Shown here piece after piece: positions 8,162 through 17,314 of a stretch of 64,000 nucleotides of DNA. Positions within the stretch are counted from its first letter, which is position 1; the number at the start of each line of letters is the position of its first letter. Made by a program: the position numbers and the translations under genes. Below the pieces are notes generated by a model. The model searched no databases. It was not told the origin of the DNA and worked only from the letters and a program-made list of their open reading frames with translations. The DNA comes from Desulfobulbaceae bacterium BRH_c16a (GTDB lineage Bacteria; Desulfobacterota; Desulfobulbia; Desulfobulbales; Desulfocapsaceae), in contig LADS01000004.1 of NCBI GenBank assembly GCA_000961725.1, positions 340,492 through 404,491 on the forward strand, given 5' to 3'.

Positions 8162-8572
8162 TTATTGAATGGCAGCTTGGATAGTGGTCATGTTCACCTT
8201 CCCTTGTCTTTTGCCGCAGCCGTGGAGAGGCTCTACGATCAACAGGCCCTCGTTGAATACGCCTTCTCCATTGGCGGCTCGGGTCAGCAGCACTCCGAGA
8301 TGAACCAGAGCGGTTTCGCTCCGATAACGATCCGTCTGGTAAGGCTCATTGTGAAACATGGTGGTTTCCCACACGCTTTCCGGCAGGGACCATTGCCTGA
8401 GCAACTCGCCGCCTACCGCATGATAATCGAAGCCGATGACTTCCCGTTCGGCCCTGTGCAACGGCCAGCCCTTTTCCACTGCCTTCCGCATCGCCAAGAG
8501 AGAGCCGGGATCGTCTGGTACTGCCCCCCGGCAATTCCGTAAATTTCTCTTCTCTCTTGAAAGAAGAGTCAT
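8162..8572 (-). pseudogene. HDOD-domain remnant (N-terminally truncated)
   Basis: About 136 aa starting at ATG 8572, two bases after the stop of the GGDEF/EAL gene and behind GAGGAAA, which lies in that gene's end. The middle segment VIGFDYHAVGGELLRQW..LP is the second half of an HDOD domain, a catalytically inactive HD-type fold common in c-di-GMP signalling proteins. The first half of the domain, which would hold the hydrophobic HS-A core, is missing, and residues before it (REKRNLRNCRGAVPDD) look unlike HDOD. The full family length is about 280 aa. It may be a decayed gene, or a short translated partner of the upstream EAL protein. A longer frame up to 8695 overlaps the GGDEF/EAL gene and is not preferred. 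Confidence 0.6.
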
Positions 8573-8573
8573 G

Positions 8574-11500
8574 TTATTTCCTCTGCTCAATTGACCATGC
8601 GAACCGTGATGCAATCCCGGTACGAAGCAATTCGGTGGCTTTGTCCGCCGAAACCGGTTTGCTGAATAAATGTCCCTGCAATTCATCGCATCCAAAACTT
8701 TCGAGCAGCTCGGCCTGTTCCTCTTTCTCGACTCCCTCGGCGGTGACTTTCAGGTTCATGCCGTGGGCCATGCTGATTATCGATTTGACCAGGGTGGCGT
8801 CCCTTTCGTTTGTTTCAATATCGGCAATGAACGTACGATCTATTTTCACATGGGAGACAGGACAGTTTTTCAGATATTCAAGCGATGAATATCCGGTACC
8901 AAAATCGTCGAGAGCTATACTTGCGCCCATTTCCTTAATCTTGTGGAGGATATTCATGGAACTGTTAATATCTTCCATCATTGCACTTTCGGTGACCTCC
9001 ACCACCAGATACGCCGGTTCAAGGCTGTTTTCGTGCAATATCTTCTTGATCCTGTCAGCCAGATCCTTCTCATAGAACTGTCTGTTGGAGAAGTTGACCG
9101 CAATACTGCAGTCTTCCAAACCCAGGTCGAGCCATGAACGGACCTGTCTGCAGGCCGTGGCCAGAACCCATTCGCCGATTTTCCCGATGAGCCCCGATAA
9201 CTCGGCGACATGAATGAACTCGTAGGGCGACATCAGGCCGGTTTCAGGATTTTCCCATCTGATCAGCGCCTCCATGCCGACGATTTTCTGGGTGCCGGCA
9301 TGTATTTTCGGCTGGTAATGGAGAATGAACTCGTTATTCCGAACCGCCTTGTGCAGCTGATTTTCGATCTGGAGATGTTTTATCGATTCGGCATGAATGC
9401 TGTCGGAATAAAAGCAGTACCTGTTCGCGCCAAGCTGCTTGCCGGCATGACTCTGGGCCGCCGCCGCATTTTTCTGCAGGACCTCCGGAGTGTGCCCGTC
9501 ATAGGGGAAAATGGAGATACCGATGTTGGCAATCACATGGATATCGTTGCCATTCACCTGGAAGGCGGGTTCGAACGCACTGAGAATACGCCTGACGATC
9601 CAGGTGATGACATTTACCTCTTCGAGATCGATCAACAGGATGCTGAACTCATCCTGGCCTACCCGAAAAACAGTCGGCGGCTCAGTGAAAGGCAGTTTGG
9701 CCACCGTATCCCTGGTCCGGATGGTTTTCGTCAATCTCCCGGCGATTTTCTTGAACAACTGATCGCCCGCATCGTGGCCGAGAGTTTCGTTGACCCGGTG
9801 AACGGCATCGACGACCAGGGTCAGTACGGCGACGATGTTGTTATAGCGTTTCCCCCGGGCCAGGGCCTGGGAGATCCGGTCACGGAACAGGGTTCTGGTC
9901 GGCAATCCGGTAAGCTTGTCGTATACATTAAAATATTTCAGCTCCTGACGCCTCTTTTCCGCCAGCTCCTCCGCTGCCTGCAACCGCACCGTCAGCCGGT
10001 GGACTTCTTCTTTATATTCCTGTTGTTCCTGCTGTCCGGCACTCGGTACTGCCGGGAAATCCCGGCTTCCGCCGTCCTCCGTTTTCGCCTTCTTTTTGCC
10101 CTGCTGGGCGACATAATCGGCCATTTCCTCGTCATCCCAGCAGACGACACGATTTCTTCCGCTTTCCTTGGCGATGTAGAGCGCCTTGTCGGCTTGATTG
10201 ATCAGCTCGCCCGGTTCATGGACATTCGACCGGAGAGAGGAGACGCCGAAGCTCATGGTAACCTGGACCCCCGAGGCGGAGTCCTCCTTCACCGCCAGAC
10301 GGATCCGATTGGCGATCTTGGTCGCCTGTTTGATATCGAGACCTGGCAGGACGGCGCAGAACTCCTCCCCGCCGTAGCGGCCGACCAGGTCGGATTCCCT
10401 GGAGTTTTTCTGGAGGATGCCGGCCACCAACTTGATCACCTGATCGCCGGCGGGATGGCCATATCGGTCGTTGACCGACTTGAAGTGGTCTATATCGCAC
10501 ATTATGCAGGACAATTCCCGGCCGTGTTGCCGCTCCTCGTTGAACACCCTCTCGAACCGCCGGTTCAGGGCTCTCCTATTGAGGAGCAGGGTTAACGGGT
10601 CATGGGTGGCCAAAAATTCCAGCTCGCGGTTTTTGGTCTGCACCTCGTCGGTGACCATCTGCAGCTTATTTACGGTCTGATTGAGCTCCTGATTTTTTTC
10701 CTCCAGTTCGGTAACGTCGTCGAAGGTGACAAGAACCCCGCGGCGGTTCCCCTTGTCATCCAAAACCGGTGCGGCATTGACTATAAATTTCACCGGCGTG
10801 CCGTCTGCCCTTTCCATGATCAGGCGTATACCGACCCGGCTCGATCCTTCCTGCAGTACATCCATCCAGGGGAGCATTTTGCGGTTCTGCATGGATTCGA
10901 AGCCTTTCCAGTCCAGTTCCGAACCCTTATACCCGATCAGCTTTTCCGGTGTCCTGCCGACCGTTTCGGCAAACGATGTGTTGGCAAGAACGATCTGTTC
11001 CTCCTCATCCAGGATGAGAACGCCTTCTTTCAACACATTGAAGGCTGCCTGTACCCTGCCGGGGATGACGTTCGATGGGTCGAGCTCCCTCAGCGTTCTC
11101 TTGATAAACAGGAAATAGCCGCCGAATCCGGCAAGCGAGACGAAGAGAATTAAACCCAGGTACGAGTTCTTGAAGCTGGCAAGGGTATTGGCAATCCATA
11201 AGGGGGCAAAACTTATTTCTACCGTTGCCCAGCGTTTCGTACCGCGGAAGATAGGGATCTGGACATGGGTCGGGGTCGAGCGCCCGTCGGGGGGAGGCTG
11301 CCAGGAAGCCAGGTGATTTCCGGCCTTGGCGAGAAGATCGCCAGTGCGGCTGCGAACGGCGGCCGATCTGATATCCTTGTCCCGTTCAATCATGGTCTGC
11401 AGCATTTGTCTGATCAGCGGCAGGTCTCCCCTTTCTGCGGCGGCGGAAAACTGAACGGCCATGGTTTCCGAAAAGATTCTTCTCGATTCGAAAACCGTTT

Positions 11501-11603
11501 TTGCCCAGTCGGGGGCAAAGCCGATAGATTTGCCAAGCAGCAACAAGCTGACAGTCAGACAAACCAGACAAAGACTGATCCGAACCGCGGGAGTAAGCCG
11601 CAT
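8574..11603 (-). CDS. Membrane PAS/GGDEF/GGDEF/EAL protein
   Basis: 1009 aa. Two membrane segments (about 8-28 and 147-167) enclose a periplasmic sensor of about 115 residues. Then come PAS (about 185-300), GGDEF-1 (about 345-500), a coiled linker, GGDEF-2 (about 565-720) and EAL (about 745-990). GGDEF-1 has an intact GGEEF with an RESD inhibitory site just before it, so it can probably make c-di-GMP. GGDEF-2 is degenerate (RVGQDEF). EAL keeps EALIRW, VTESAM, DDFGTGYSSL, KIDRTF and EGVE. Its start codon shares one base with the stop of the LEPR-XLL gene (TGATG). Its place at the end of the export operon suggests c-di-GMP control of that system. Net activity cannot be told from sequence. Confidence 0.9.
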   Translation of the reverse strand: MRLTPAVRISLCLVCLTVSLLLLGKSIGFAPDWAKTVFESRRIFSETMAVQFSAAAERGDLPLIRQMLQTMIERDKDIRSAAVRSRTGDLLAKAGNHLASWQPPPDGRSTPTHVQIPIFRGTKRWATVEISFAPLWIANTLASFKNSYLGLILFVSLAGFGGYFLFIKRTLRELDPSNVIPGRVQAAFNVLKEGVLILDEEEQIVLANTSFAETVGRTPEKLIGYKGSELDWKGFESMQNRKMLPWMDVLQEGSSRVGIRLIMERADGTPVKFIVNAAPVLDDKGNRRGVLVTFDDVTELEEKNQELNQTVNKLQMVTDEVQTKNRELEFLATHDPLTLLLNRRALNRRFERVFNEERQHGRELSCIMCDIDHFKSVNDRYGHPAGDQVIKLVAGILQKNSRESDLVGRYGGEEFCAVLPGLDIKQATKIANRIRLAVKEDSASGVQVTMSFGVSSLRSNVHEPGELINQADKALYIAKESGRNRVVCWDDEEMADYVAQQGKKKAKTEDGGSRDFPAVPSAGQQEQQEYKEEVHRLTVRLQAAEELAEKRRQELKYFNVYDKLTGLPTRTLFRDRISQALARGKRYNNIVAVLTLVVDAVHRVNETLGHDAGDQLFKKIAGRLTKTIRTRDTVAKLPFTEPPTVFRVGQDEFSILLIDLEEVNVITWIVRRILSAFEPAFQVNGNDIHVIANIGISIFPYDGHTPEVLQKNAAAAQSHAGKQLGANRYCFYSDSIHAESIKHLQIENQLHKAVRNNEFILHYQPKIHAGTQKIVGMEALIRWENPETGLMSPYEFIHVAELSGLIGKIGEWVLATACRQVRSWLDLGLEDCSIAVNFSNRQFYEKDLADRIKKILHENSLEPAYLVVEVTESAMMEDINSSMNILHKIKEMGASIALDDFGTGYSSLEYLKNCPVSHVKIDRTFIADIETNERDATLVKSIISMAHGMNLKVTAEGVEKEEQAELLESFGCDELQGHLFSKPVSADKATELLRTGIASRFAWSIEQRK

Positions 11604-14236
11604 CAGACCGCCTCTCCTCCGGCAAACATGGTCTCCGCCTTCTGGTCGGCGGTGGCGGCATCCTCGGACTGGTTCTTTTCTTTGTCCGGCATCTCCATTT
11701 TATGCGACCCTGCCGGAGTGCTCAGGATGGCAACCGGATCAAACTCCTTCCAGAGAGGGATGGTTGCCAACAAGCTCGACAACAGTGAGCCGGTGCGCAG
11801 GAGATAACTCATTATCCCGGCGGTAATGGATACCGACATGCCGGTAGTGGTATAGACCACCAGCCTGTTTTCGTTGACCGATTGTAAAAACGACTGGTCC
11901 ATCTCCTGACGCATGATCTCGATTTGATGATGGATCATCTCGTTCATAGGCACAGGATTGCCGTAACTCAATGAATCGGGGGAATAGGGGGCGGCAACGG
12001 CGGAGGAAGGAGTGATGAAATCCAGGGCACTTTGGGCGGCTGTTCGGATCACATCGAGGATTACCCCTTCAGTGCCTCCGTAATTGGCCACCAACTGGGT
12101 GGCGGTACTTTCGGCCGCATCGGCTTGGGTGGAGAGATGTCCGCTCTCCATCTCGTACATTTCGGCGGGCGGCTCGTCCTCCACTGCATGATAATCTTCC
12201 TGCAAAGGTTTCTGTTCTATGGTCTGATCACTTCCCGCTTTATTTCTCGGGGAATTATCGATAGCGCTTGTTTCAATTTCCTCATAGGCCGAGTGTTCGA
12301 GGGAATTATCAGCCAGGGGAAAACCTGGCGATTCCGCACCACTGCCGGATCCGGTGTCGATACCCGATGTATCTGCTGCCAATCCATCTTCTTCGCGATG
12401 GTCAGATTCAATTTGATCTTCATTACCTGGAATTTTATTCGTATCGTCAGGCGGTAAATCGGGCGCTATCTCTTCGGGTTTGTCGGGATCAGGGACCGGA
12501 TCAGGAGCCGGATCGGGAGTTGGATCGGGAGCCTGAATTGGAACAGGGGGTGGAGCAGGATTTTCGGCACTAGTGACGTTAATAGTCTGCTGGACGGTGT
12601 TGCTGATGCCGCCGTCGCCGTCGGTAAGGACGAAGTCAACGGTACGCGGCACGGTCGACGGTTCGCCCGAGCTGTTGCAGTAGGCGATCTGCTGCATCAC
12701 TTCCTGGACGCGAACCGGGGTGGCCAGGGGACTCCAGGAGACGACAAGCGCGGTGCCGTCGGTGCCGCCGGAGAAACTGCCGACCAGCCATTGATCTACT
12801 TTGATATTTTGGTTCAGCAGCGAGACGTCGCCACCCTCGACGATCACCAGCTGGTCGTCGGAGCTGCCGCCGACGGAGAATCCGACGGTCAGCGTTCCCT
12901 GGAAGAAATCGTCGCTGTCTACATCGGTAACCGTGGCGGCCGGGGCGATGATCGTTGCTGGATCGCCTTCGTTGTAGTCGAGCGTCCCGCCGGGCACAAT
13001 CAACATCGGGGCAATGTTAGCCGGTGGTGCCTGGACGTTGATGGAGTGGACGGTCGGGCCGACAGTGCCGCCGAGGCCGTCGGCCACGGTGAAGGTAAAA
13101 CTGTCTGCTGCAGAGTCGGCGCCGCCGTGCACGTAGCGAAGCAGCTCGGCGTCGATGTCCGCCTGGCTAAAGGTGTCGCTGATCCCGAGGACGACGCCGT
13201 CGAGTTCAAGGGTGCCTTTGGCCGGGTCCTCGGTCAGGGTATAGGTGACCTCTGCGATATTGTCCGGGTCGGTGACCTGCAACCGGGAAGTGGTGATGGG
13301 TTCCGTCGCTCCCTGCTCCAGGATCAGCGGGTCGTTTACCATTACCACCGGCGCGTTGTTGACGGCGATGACGTTGATGGTCTGCTGAGCGAGGTTGCTG
13401 GTGCCGTCGTCGCCATCGGTGACAACGAAGTCAACGATGCGCGACACAGTCGACGGATCGTCAGAGTTGTTGAGGTAGGCAATCTGCCGCAGCACCTCCT
13501 GGACCCGTTCCGGGGTGGCGATGGGATGCCAGGAAACAACCAGCGCGGTACCGTCGGTGCCGCCGGAGAAGCTGCCTACCAGCCATTGATCCACTTTGAT
13601 ATTTTCGTTCAGCAGCGAGACGTTGCCGCCCTCGACGATCACCAGCTGGTCGCCGGCGCTGCCGTCGGCTGAGAAACTGACGGTCAAGGTACCCTGGAAG
13701 AAATCGTCGCTGTCGATATCGATAACCGTGGCGTCCGGGGCGATGATCGTTGCCGGATCGCCTTCGTTGTAGTCAAGCGGCCCGTCGAGATGCAGATCCA
13801 GCACCGGTCCGGCGTTAAACACTATCTCGCTGGTGATCACAGGAATTGCAGAACTCTCGACACTCTCATTTTCCCCGGTACTGCCCGCGGGATCGATCGG
13901 GACTGCCGCAGACTCTTCGGCCGCTTCCTGCTCCGGGACGGTATCGGTAACCGCCGCCTCCACCGGCTCGGCCTCCCCTGTTCCGTCGACAACTGTTTCA
14001 TCCGGGACAACCACCGGTTCGGCTGTCACAACGCTCTCATTTTCCTCCGCCGGGTCGATGGCGGCATTATCCGACTCGGCCCCTGCTTCCAGTTCGGCGT
14101 GTACTGCCGGTTCCTCTTCGTAATCCTGCTCCAGCACATTGACCGCGACGGACTCGATAATATCGGCGGAGAAGAGCAGGCGGGGTTCCAGTTCCTCAAA
14201 GAGCAGAGAGTTTACCATCGATTTCAGCTGTGGCAT
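11603..14236 (-). CDS. LEPR-XLL domain protein with tandem surface-type repeats (putative exported substrate)
   Basis: 877 aa. The N-terminus has FEELEPRLLFSAD, the LEPR-XLL motif found at the start of very large or repeat-rich surface proteins. An acidic Glu/Ala/Val-rich stretch follows (about 25-165). Then come two near-identical repeats of about 150 residues (DYNEGDPATIIAP, VDSDDFFQGTLTV, NIKVDQWLVGSFSGG), separated by a cadherin/CSPG-like domain (VTDPDNIAEVTYTL). A PAPDPTPDP-type Pro-Asp linker is next, then a hydrophobic segment near residues 795-830 that could anchor it in a membrane. The start at 14236 follows AAGGAGGAG. Its companions are HlyD-type adaptors, an M50 protein and a SecA-like ATPase. 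Shorter than typical members, so it may be a membrane-bound component instead of the cargo. Confidence 0.85.
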   Translation of the reverse strand: MPQLKSMVNSLLFEELEPRLLFSADIIESVAVNVLEQDYEEEPAVHAELEAGAESDNAAIDPAEENESVVTAEPVVVPDETVVDGTGEAEPVEAAVTDTVPEQEAAEESAAVPIDPAGSTGENESVESSAIPVITSEIVFNAGPVLDLHLDGPLDYNEGDPATIIAPDATVIDIDSDDFFQGTLTVSFSADGSAGDQLVIVEGGNVSLLNENIKVDQWLVGSFSGGTDGTALVVSWHPIATPERVQEVLRQIAYLNNSDDPSTVSRIVDFVVTDGDDGTSNLAQQTINVIAVNNAPVVMVNDPLILEQGATEPITTSRLQVTDPDNIAEVTYTLTEDPAKGTLELDGVVLGISDTFSQADIDAELLRYVHGGADSAADSFTFTVADGLGGTVGPTVHSINVQAPPANIAPMLIVPGGTLDYNEGDPATIIAPAATVTDVDSDDFFQGTLTVGFSVGGSSDDQLVIVEGGDVSLLNQNIKVDQWLVGSFSGGTDGTALVVSWSPLATPVRVQEVMQQIAYCNSSGEPSTVPRTVDFVLTDGDGGISNTVQQTINVTSAENPAPPPVPIQAPDPTPDPAPDPVPDPDKPEEIAPDLPPDDTNKIPGNEDQIESDHREEDGLAADTSGIDTGSGSGAESPGFPLADNSLEHSAYEEIETSAIDNSPRNKAGSDQTIEQKPLQEDYHAVEDEPPAEMYEMESGHLSTQADAAESTATQLVANYGGTEGVILDVIRTAAQSALDFITPSSAVAAPYSPDSLSYGNPVPMNEMIHHQIEIMRQEMDQSFLQSVNENRLVVYTTTGMSVSITAGIMSYLLRTGSLLSSLLATIPLWKEFDPVAILSTPAGSHKMEMPDKEKNQSEDAATADQKAETMFAGGEAV

Positions 14237-14247
14237 ATCTCCTCCTT

Positions 14248-15171
14248 CTATCGAATGGATGTCGTGAGAATCGGATCGTGCACCACGATCCTGGACGCCC
14301 TTTTGGCCTTCCCGGTGTACGAATCCTCAGGTGAAGAGGCTGTTGCGGCATCCGCAAGAAAGCGCACGGTGCACTTCAGGCCGCTGGGGAGCCTGGTGTC
14401 GGGGTTAGGAAGTTCCAGTCGCACGGCAAAGGTGCCGGTTGCCGGATCGATTACCTTGTCGACGATGACTACGGTGGAACTGTAAATGCCCTCCTCCGCC
14501 CCTTCCGGCCGCACATCGGCTTTCATGCCGGGTGCGATATCCTTGAACATTTCGGCGGGCAGGATGACCTCCACCCGCAGCGGATCCAACTGCGCCAGCT
14601 TCAGCAGCGGTTTGTCGTCGACATATTCTCCGGGAGCTACGAACCGATCGACCACGACCCCGGAAATCGGGCTTTTTATGGTACGCTGGTCAAGCAGCGA
14701 CCGGGCACGTTCAAGATCAAGCCTGGCCAGCAGCTTGTTCTCTTCGGCCTTCTGCAGTCGGGCATGGGCGAGCGCCACATTGGTCGCCGCCTGCTCTTTT
14801 TCCTCGGCGGATACGGCCTGTTTGGCGAACAGATCCTCGGCACGGGCAAACGACCGCTGGGCGAAGATCACTTTCTCCTTCTCCAGTTCCAATTCGCCCG
14901 TGCCCTGGGCCATGGCCAGAGCCCGTTCGACAACAGCGTTTTCCACAGAAGATTCAAGACATACCAGGGGTTCGCCTTTCTTTACCGAACTGCTTTTCTG
15001 GACACGGACGGATTCGACTACTCCGTCCACCGGAGTGCCGACGTTCACCAGTTCGTAGGGTTCAATCAATCCCTCGAATTCGACCGGGCTGTCTCCCTTT
15101 GCCGGTTCGACAGCCAAAACCAGGAACAGAGTAAAAACCAGGATGGTGAAATGGTTGGAAAGGTGTCTCAT
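14248..15171 (-). CDS. HlyD-family periplasmic adaptor
   Basis: About 307 aa from ATG 15171, which has AGGGAGG upstream and begins a clear signal peptide (basic start, FTILVFTLFLVLAVEPAKG). An in-frame extension to 15342 lacks such features. The body has a biotinyl-lipoyl-like half (GTPVDGVVESV, KKGEPLVCLES), a long alpha-helical hairpin (about 75-165), the second half (IKSPISGVVVDRFVAPGEYV) and a beta-barrel. Such adaptors bridge an inner-membrane pump and an outer-membrane channel. It is the second of three HlyD-like proteins in the operon, sits 11 bases upstream of the LEPR-XLL gene, and no TolC-type gene is present in the window. Confidence 0.88.
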   Translation of the reverse strand: MRHLSNHFTILVFTLFLVLAVEPAKGDSPVEFEGLIEPYELVNVGTPVDGVVESVRVQKSSSVKKGEPLVCLESSVENAVVERALAMAQGTGELELEKEKVIFAQRSFARAEDLFAKQAVSAEEKEQAATNVALAHARLQKAEENKLLARLDLERARSLLDQRTIKSPISGVVVDRFVAPGEYVDDKPLLKLAQLDPLRVEVILPAEMFKDIAPGMKADVRPEGAEEGIYSSTVVIVDKVIDPATGTFAVRLELPNPDTRLPSGLKCTVRFLADAATASSPEDSYTGKAKRASRIVVHDPILTTSIR

Positions 15172-15304
15172 TTGCAGTCCTCCCTCGTTGTTCGGTTCAA
15201 CGAGCTGTGTTGTGCACTGTTGGATAACACTTTGATCAAAAAAACTTATCAATATAAATACTTGTCTGGTAACACATGTTCCAAATGTGCCGGAGCCTTT
15301 CCTC

Positions 15305-17314
15305 CTATTCGATCTTGCCGCTGAAGGCGAGCAGCCGGTCAAGTTGCTCTTCCACCTGCAGCAGATCCCGGCGAATATGGAGGTCGCGTCTTTCCCGCGC
15401 GGCCTGGGCGAAACACTTGGCGATCAGCCCAAGGCGCTGGGCGGCGAGCCTGTCGTTGCGAATCAACCAGCCGAAAAAACGGCGGAGGGTTGAGCTGAGA
15501 TACGACTGCAACAGGTCATCCTCGAGGGAAATGATCGATTCATAGCTTCCCGGATCTCCCTGACGACCGCATCGGCCATGGAGCTGGCGATCTATTCGTC
15601 GTGCTTCGTTGCTCTCGGTGACGATAATGTGCAGGCCGCCCAGTCCGGCGACGCCCGGCCCGAGATGAATATCCGTTCCGCGGCCGGCCATATTGGTAGC
15701 GATGGTGATGGCGGATTTTTCCCCGGCCCGGGCGATGATCTCGGCCTCTGCTGCATCCTGCCTGGCATTGAGTACCCGGTGGGCGAGTCCCGCCTTGGTC
15801 AACAGGGTGCTGAGCCTCTCGGAATCGGCAACCGACCGGGTGCCGACCAGCACGGGATGCTGCTCCCGCTGCATTTTCCGGATTCGCTGGACGATGGCTG
15901 CATAGTTCGTCTCTTTGTCGGCGCTTATGCTGCAGCCCAGTTCCCTGCGGCGGTTTGGCCGATGGGGGGGAATCCGCGAGACCGCCAGCCCGTAAACCGA
16001 CCACAGCTCCCGGCGCACTTCCCGGGCGGTGCCGGTCATCCCGGCAAGATGGAGATAGCGCCGGAAAAAACGCTGATAGGTCAACCGGGCGATCGTTTCC
16101 CGCCGCCCGGTTACCCGGCAGTTCTCCTTGATTTCGATCATCTGGTGCAGTCCGCGCCCCCAGCAACGATCCTTCATGGTCCGGCCGGTGTTCTCGTCGA
16201 TGATCAGAACCTTGCCTCCTTCGACCAGATAGTTGCGATCGCGCAGATAGAGATGTCGGGCGGCGAGGGCCTGGCCCACCAGTTCCTCCCGGCGTTTGGG
16301 GCCGTTCCAGATCGGGCCGAGTGGCCTGGCGGCCTCGGTTAGCAGTCCACGTCCAATATCACACAAGAAAACCTTGTGCTTGCTGCGATCGATGGTGAAA
16401 TCCTCCCGAGCCCGCAGCTGCATCGCCAGTTCCATCGCCTGCCGGTAGATCGGTTCTTCTTCCGAACCTTCCTGCTTACGGGAAATAACCAGGGGGGTGC
16501 GGGCCTCGTCTATGAGCACACTGTCTGCCTCGTCGATGATGGCGAAGCAGAGCCCGCGAAGAAACAACCGGCCGGTACGGGCCTTGTCGCTGTGCAGCCG
16601 TTCGAGCTGCAGCCGCAATCGACCGTGATCGTTGCCGAGCAGAATGCGGTCGCGCAGGTAATCGAAGGCAAGCTGCTGACTGGTGCAGTAGGTTATATCG
16701 CAGCCATAGGCGGCCCGCCGGGCCGGCGCATCCATGGCCGTGGTGACTGTGCCGACACTGAGGCCCAGAGCCCGGTAGACCGGCCCCATCAGCTGCGCGT
16801 CGCGCCTGGCCAGGTAATCGTTGACCGTGACGACATGCACCGGCATACCGGTCATCGCCGCTGCCGCCGCGGCCAGGGTTGCGGTCAGGGTCTTGCCTTC
16901 GCCGGTTTCCATCTCCGCCAGTCGGCCGTGGACCATGACCCAGCCGCCAAGCAGTTGGCTGTCGTAGTGGCGCACGCCGATGGTTCTTCCCGCTGTTTCC
17001 CTAACCAGGGCGAAGGTTCGGCTGGTCAGATCGCCGGTCAGGCCATACCGGTGCAGCTCGCGGCGCAGCTCCTGCGATTGGTCGGCCAGTTCGGCGTCCG
17101 ACAGCTTTGCCAACAGGGAAGCGTGGCGATGAATGGCGTCGAGGGTGGGGCCGAAGGTGGAACGGGCGACATCGACGGTTTTCACTACGCCGTTCAAGGC
17201 ATGGAACATTCCGGACAGCCAACCGGAGGGAGCCTGGCGGCGTTCCGGATACGAGCCCACCCCGCTCCCCGGTCGCAGTAAAAGTGTTTGTCTATGAAAA
17301 CGCGACTCAGGCAT
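15305..17314 (-). CDS. Divergent SecA-like translocase ATPase
   Basis: 669 aa from ATG 17314, which follows GGAGG and overlaps the M50 gene's stop by 8 bases; the longer frame to 17425 lies in that gene. Motor motifs are intact: Walker A METGEGKT (about 135-142), DEAD box IIDEADSVLIDEARTP (about 259), GMTGTA, ADKETNYAAI, TNMAGRGTDI and GRCGRQGDPGSYES. Compared with housekeeping SecA (about 830-900 aa) the preprotein-binding and C-terminal helical parts are shortened, and the C-terminal zinc-binding tail is absent. The N-terminus lacks the canonical SecA start. It is therefore probably an accessory SecA dedicated to the proteins of this operon. Whether it works with SecYEG is unknown. Confidence 0.9.
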   Translation of the reverse strand: MPESRFHRQTLLLRPGSGVGSYPERRQAPSGWLSGMFHALNGVVKTVDVARSTFGPTLDAIHRHASLLAKLSDAELADQSQELRRELHRYGLTGDLTSRTFALVRETAGRTIGVRHYDSQLLGGWVMVHGRLAEMETGEGKTLTATLAAAAAAMTGMPVHVVTVNDYLARRDAQLMGPVYRALGLSVGTVTTAMDAPARRAAYGCDITYCTSQQLAFDYLRDRILLGNDHGRLRLQLERLHSDKARTGRLFLRGLCFAIIDEADSVLIDEARTPLVISRKQEGSEEEPIYRQAMELAMQLRAREDFTIDRSKHKVFLCDIGRGLLTEAARPLGPIWNGPKRREELVGQALAARHLYLRDRNYLVEGGKVLIIDENTGRTMKDRCWGRGLHQMIEIKENCRVTGRRETIARLTYQRFFRRYLHLAGMTGTAREVRRELWSVYGLAVSRIPPHRPNRRRELGCSISADKETNYAAIVQRIRKMQREQHPVLVGTRSVADSERLSTLLTKAGLAHRVLNARQDAAEAEIIARAGEKSAITIATNMAGRGTDIHLGPGVAGLGGLHIIVTESNEARRIDRQLHGRCGRQGDPGSYESIISLEDDLLQSYLSSTLRRFFGWLIRNDRLAAQRLGLIAKCFAQAARERRDLHIRRDLLQVEEQLDRLLAFSGKIE

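Noticed and set aside
9210..10595. 461-aa plus-strand frame opposite the PAS/GGDEF/GGDEF/EAL gene
   Set aside because: Antisense shadow of a gene with clear domains; no family resemblance.
12791..13672. Long plus-strand open frame (293 aa) across the LEPR-XLL repeats
   Set aside because: It is the antisense shadow of the GC-rich repeat region; composition is low-complexity and it contradicts the clear coding frame on the minus strand.
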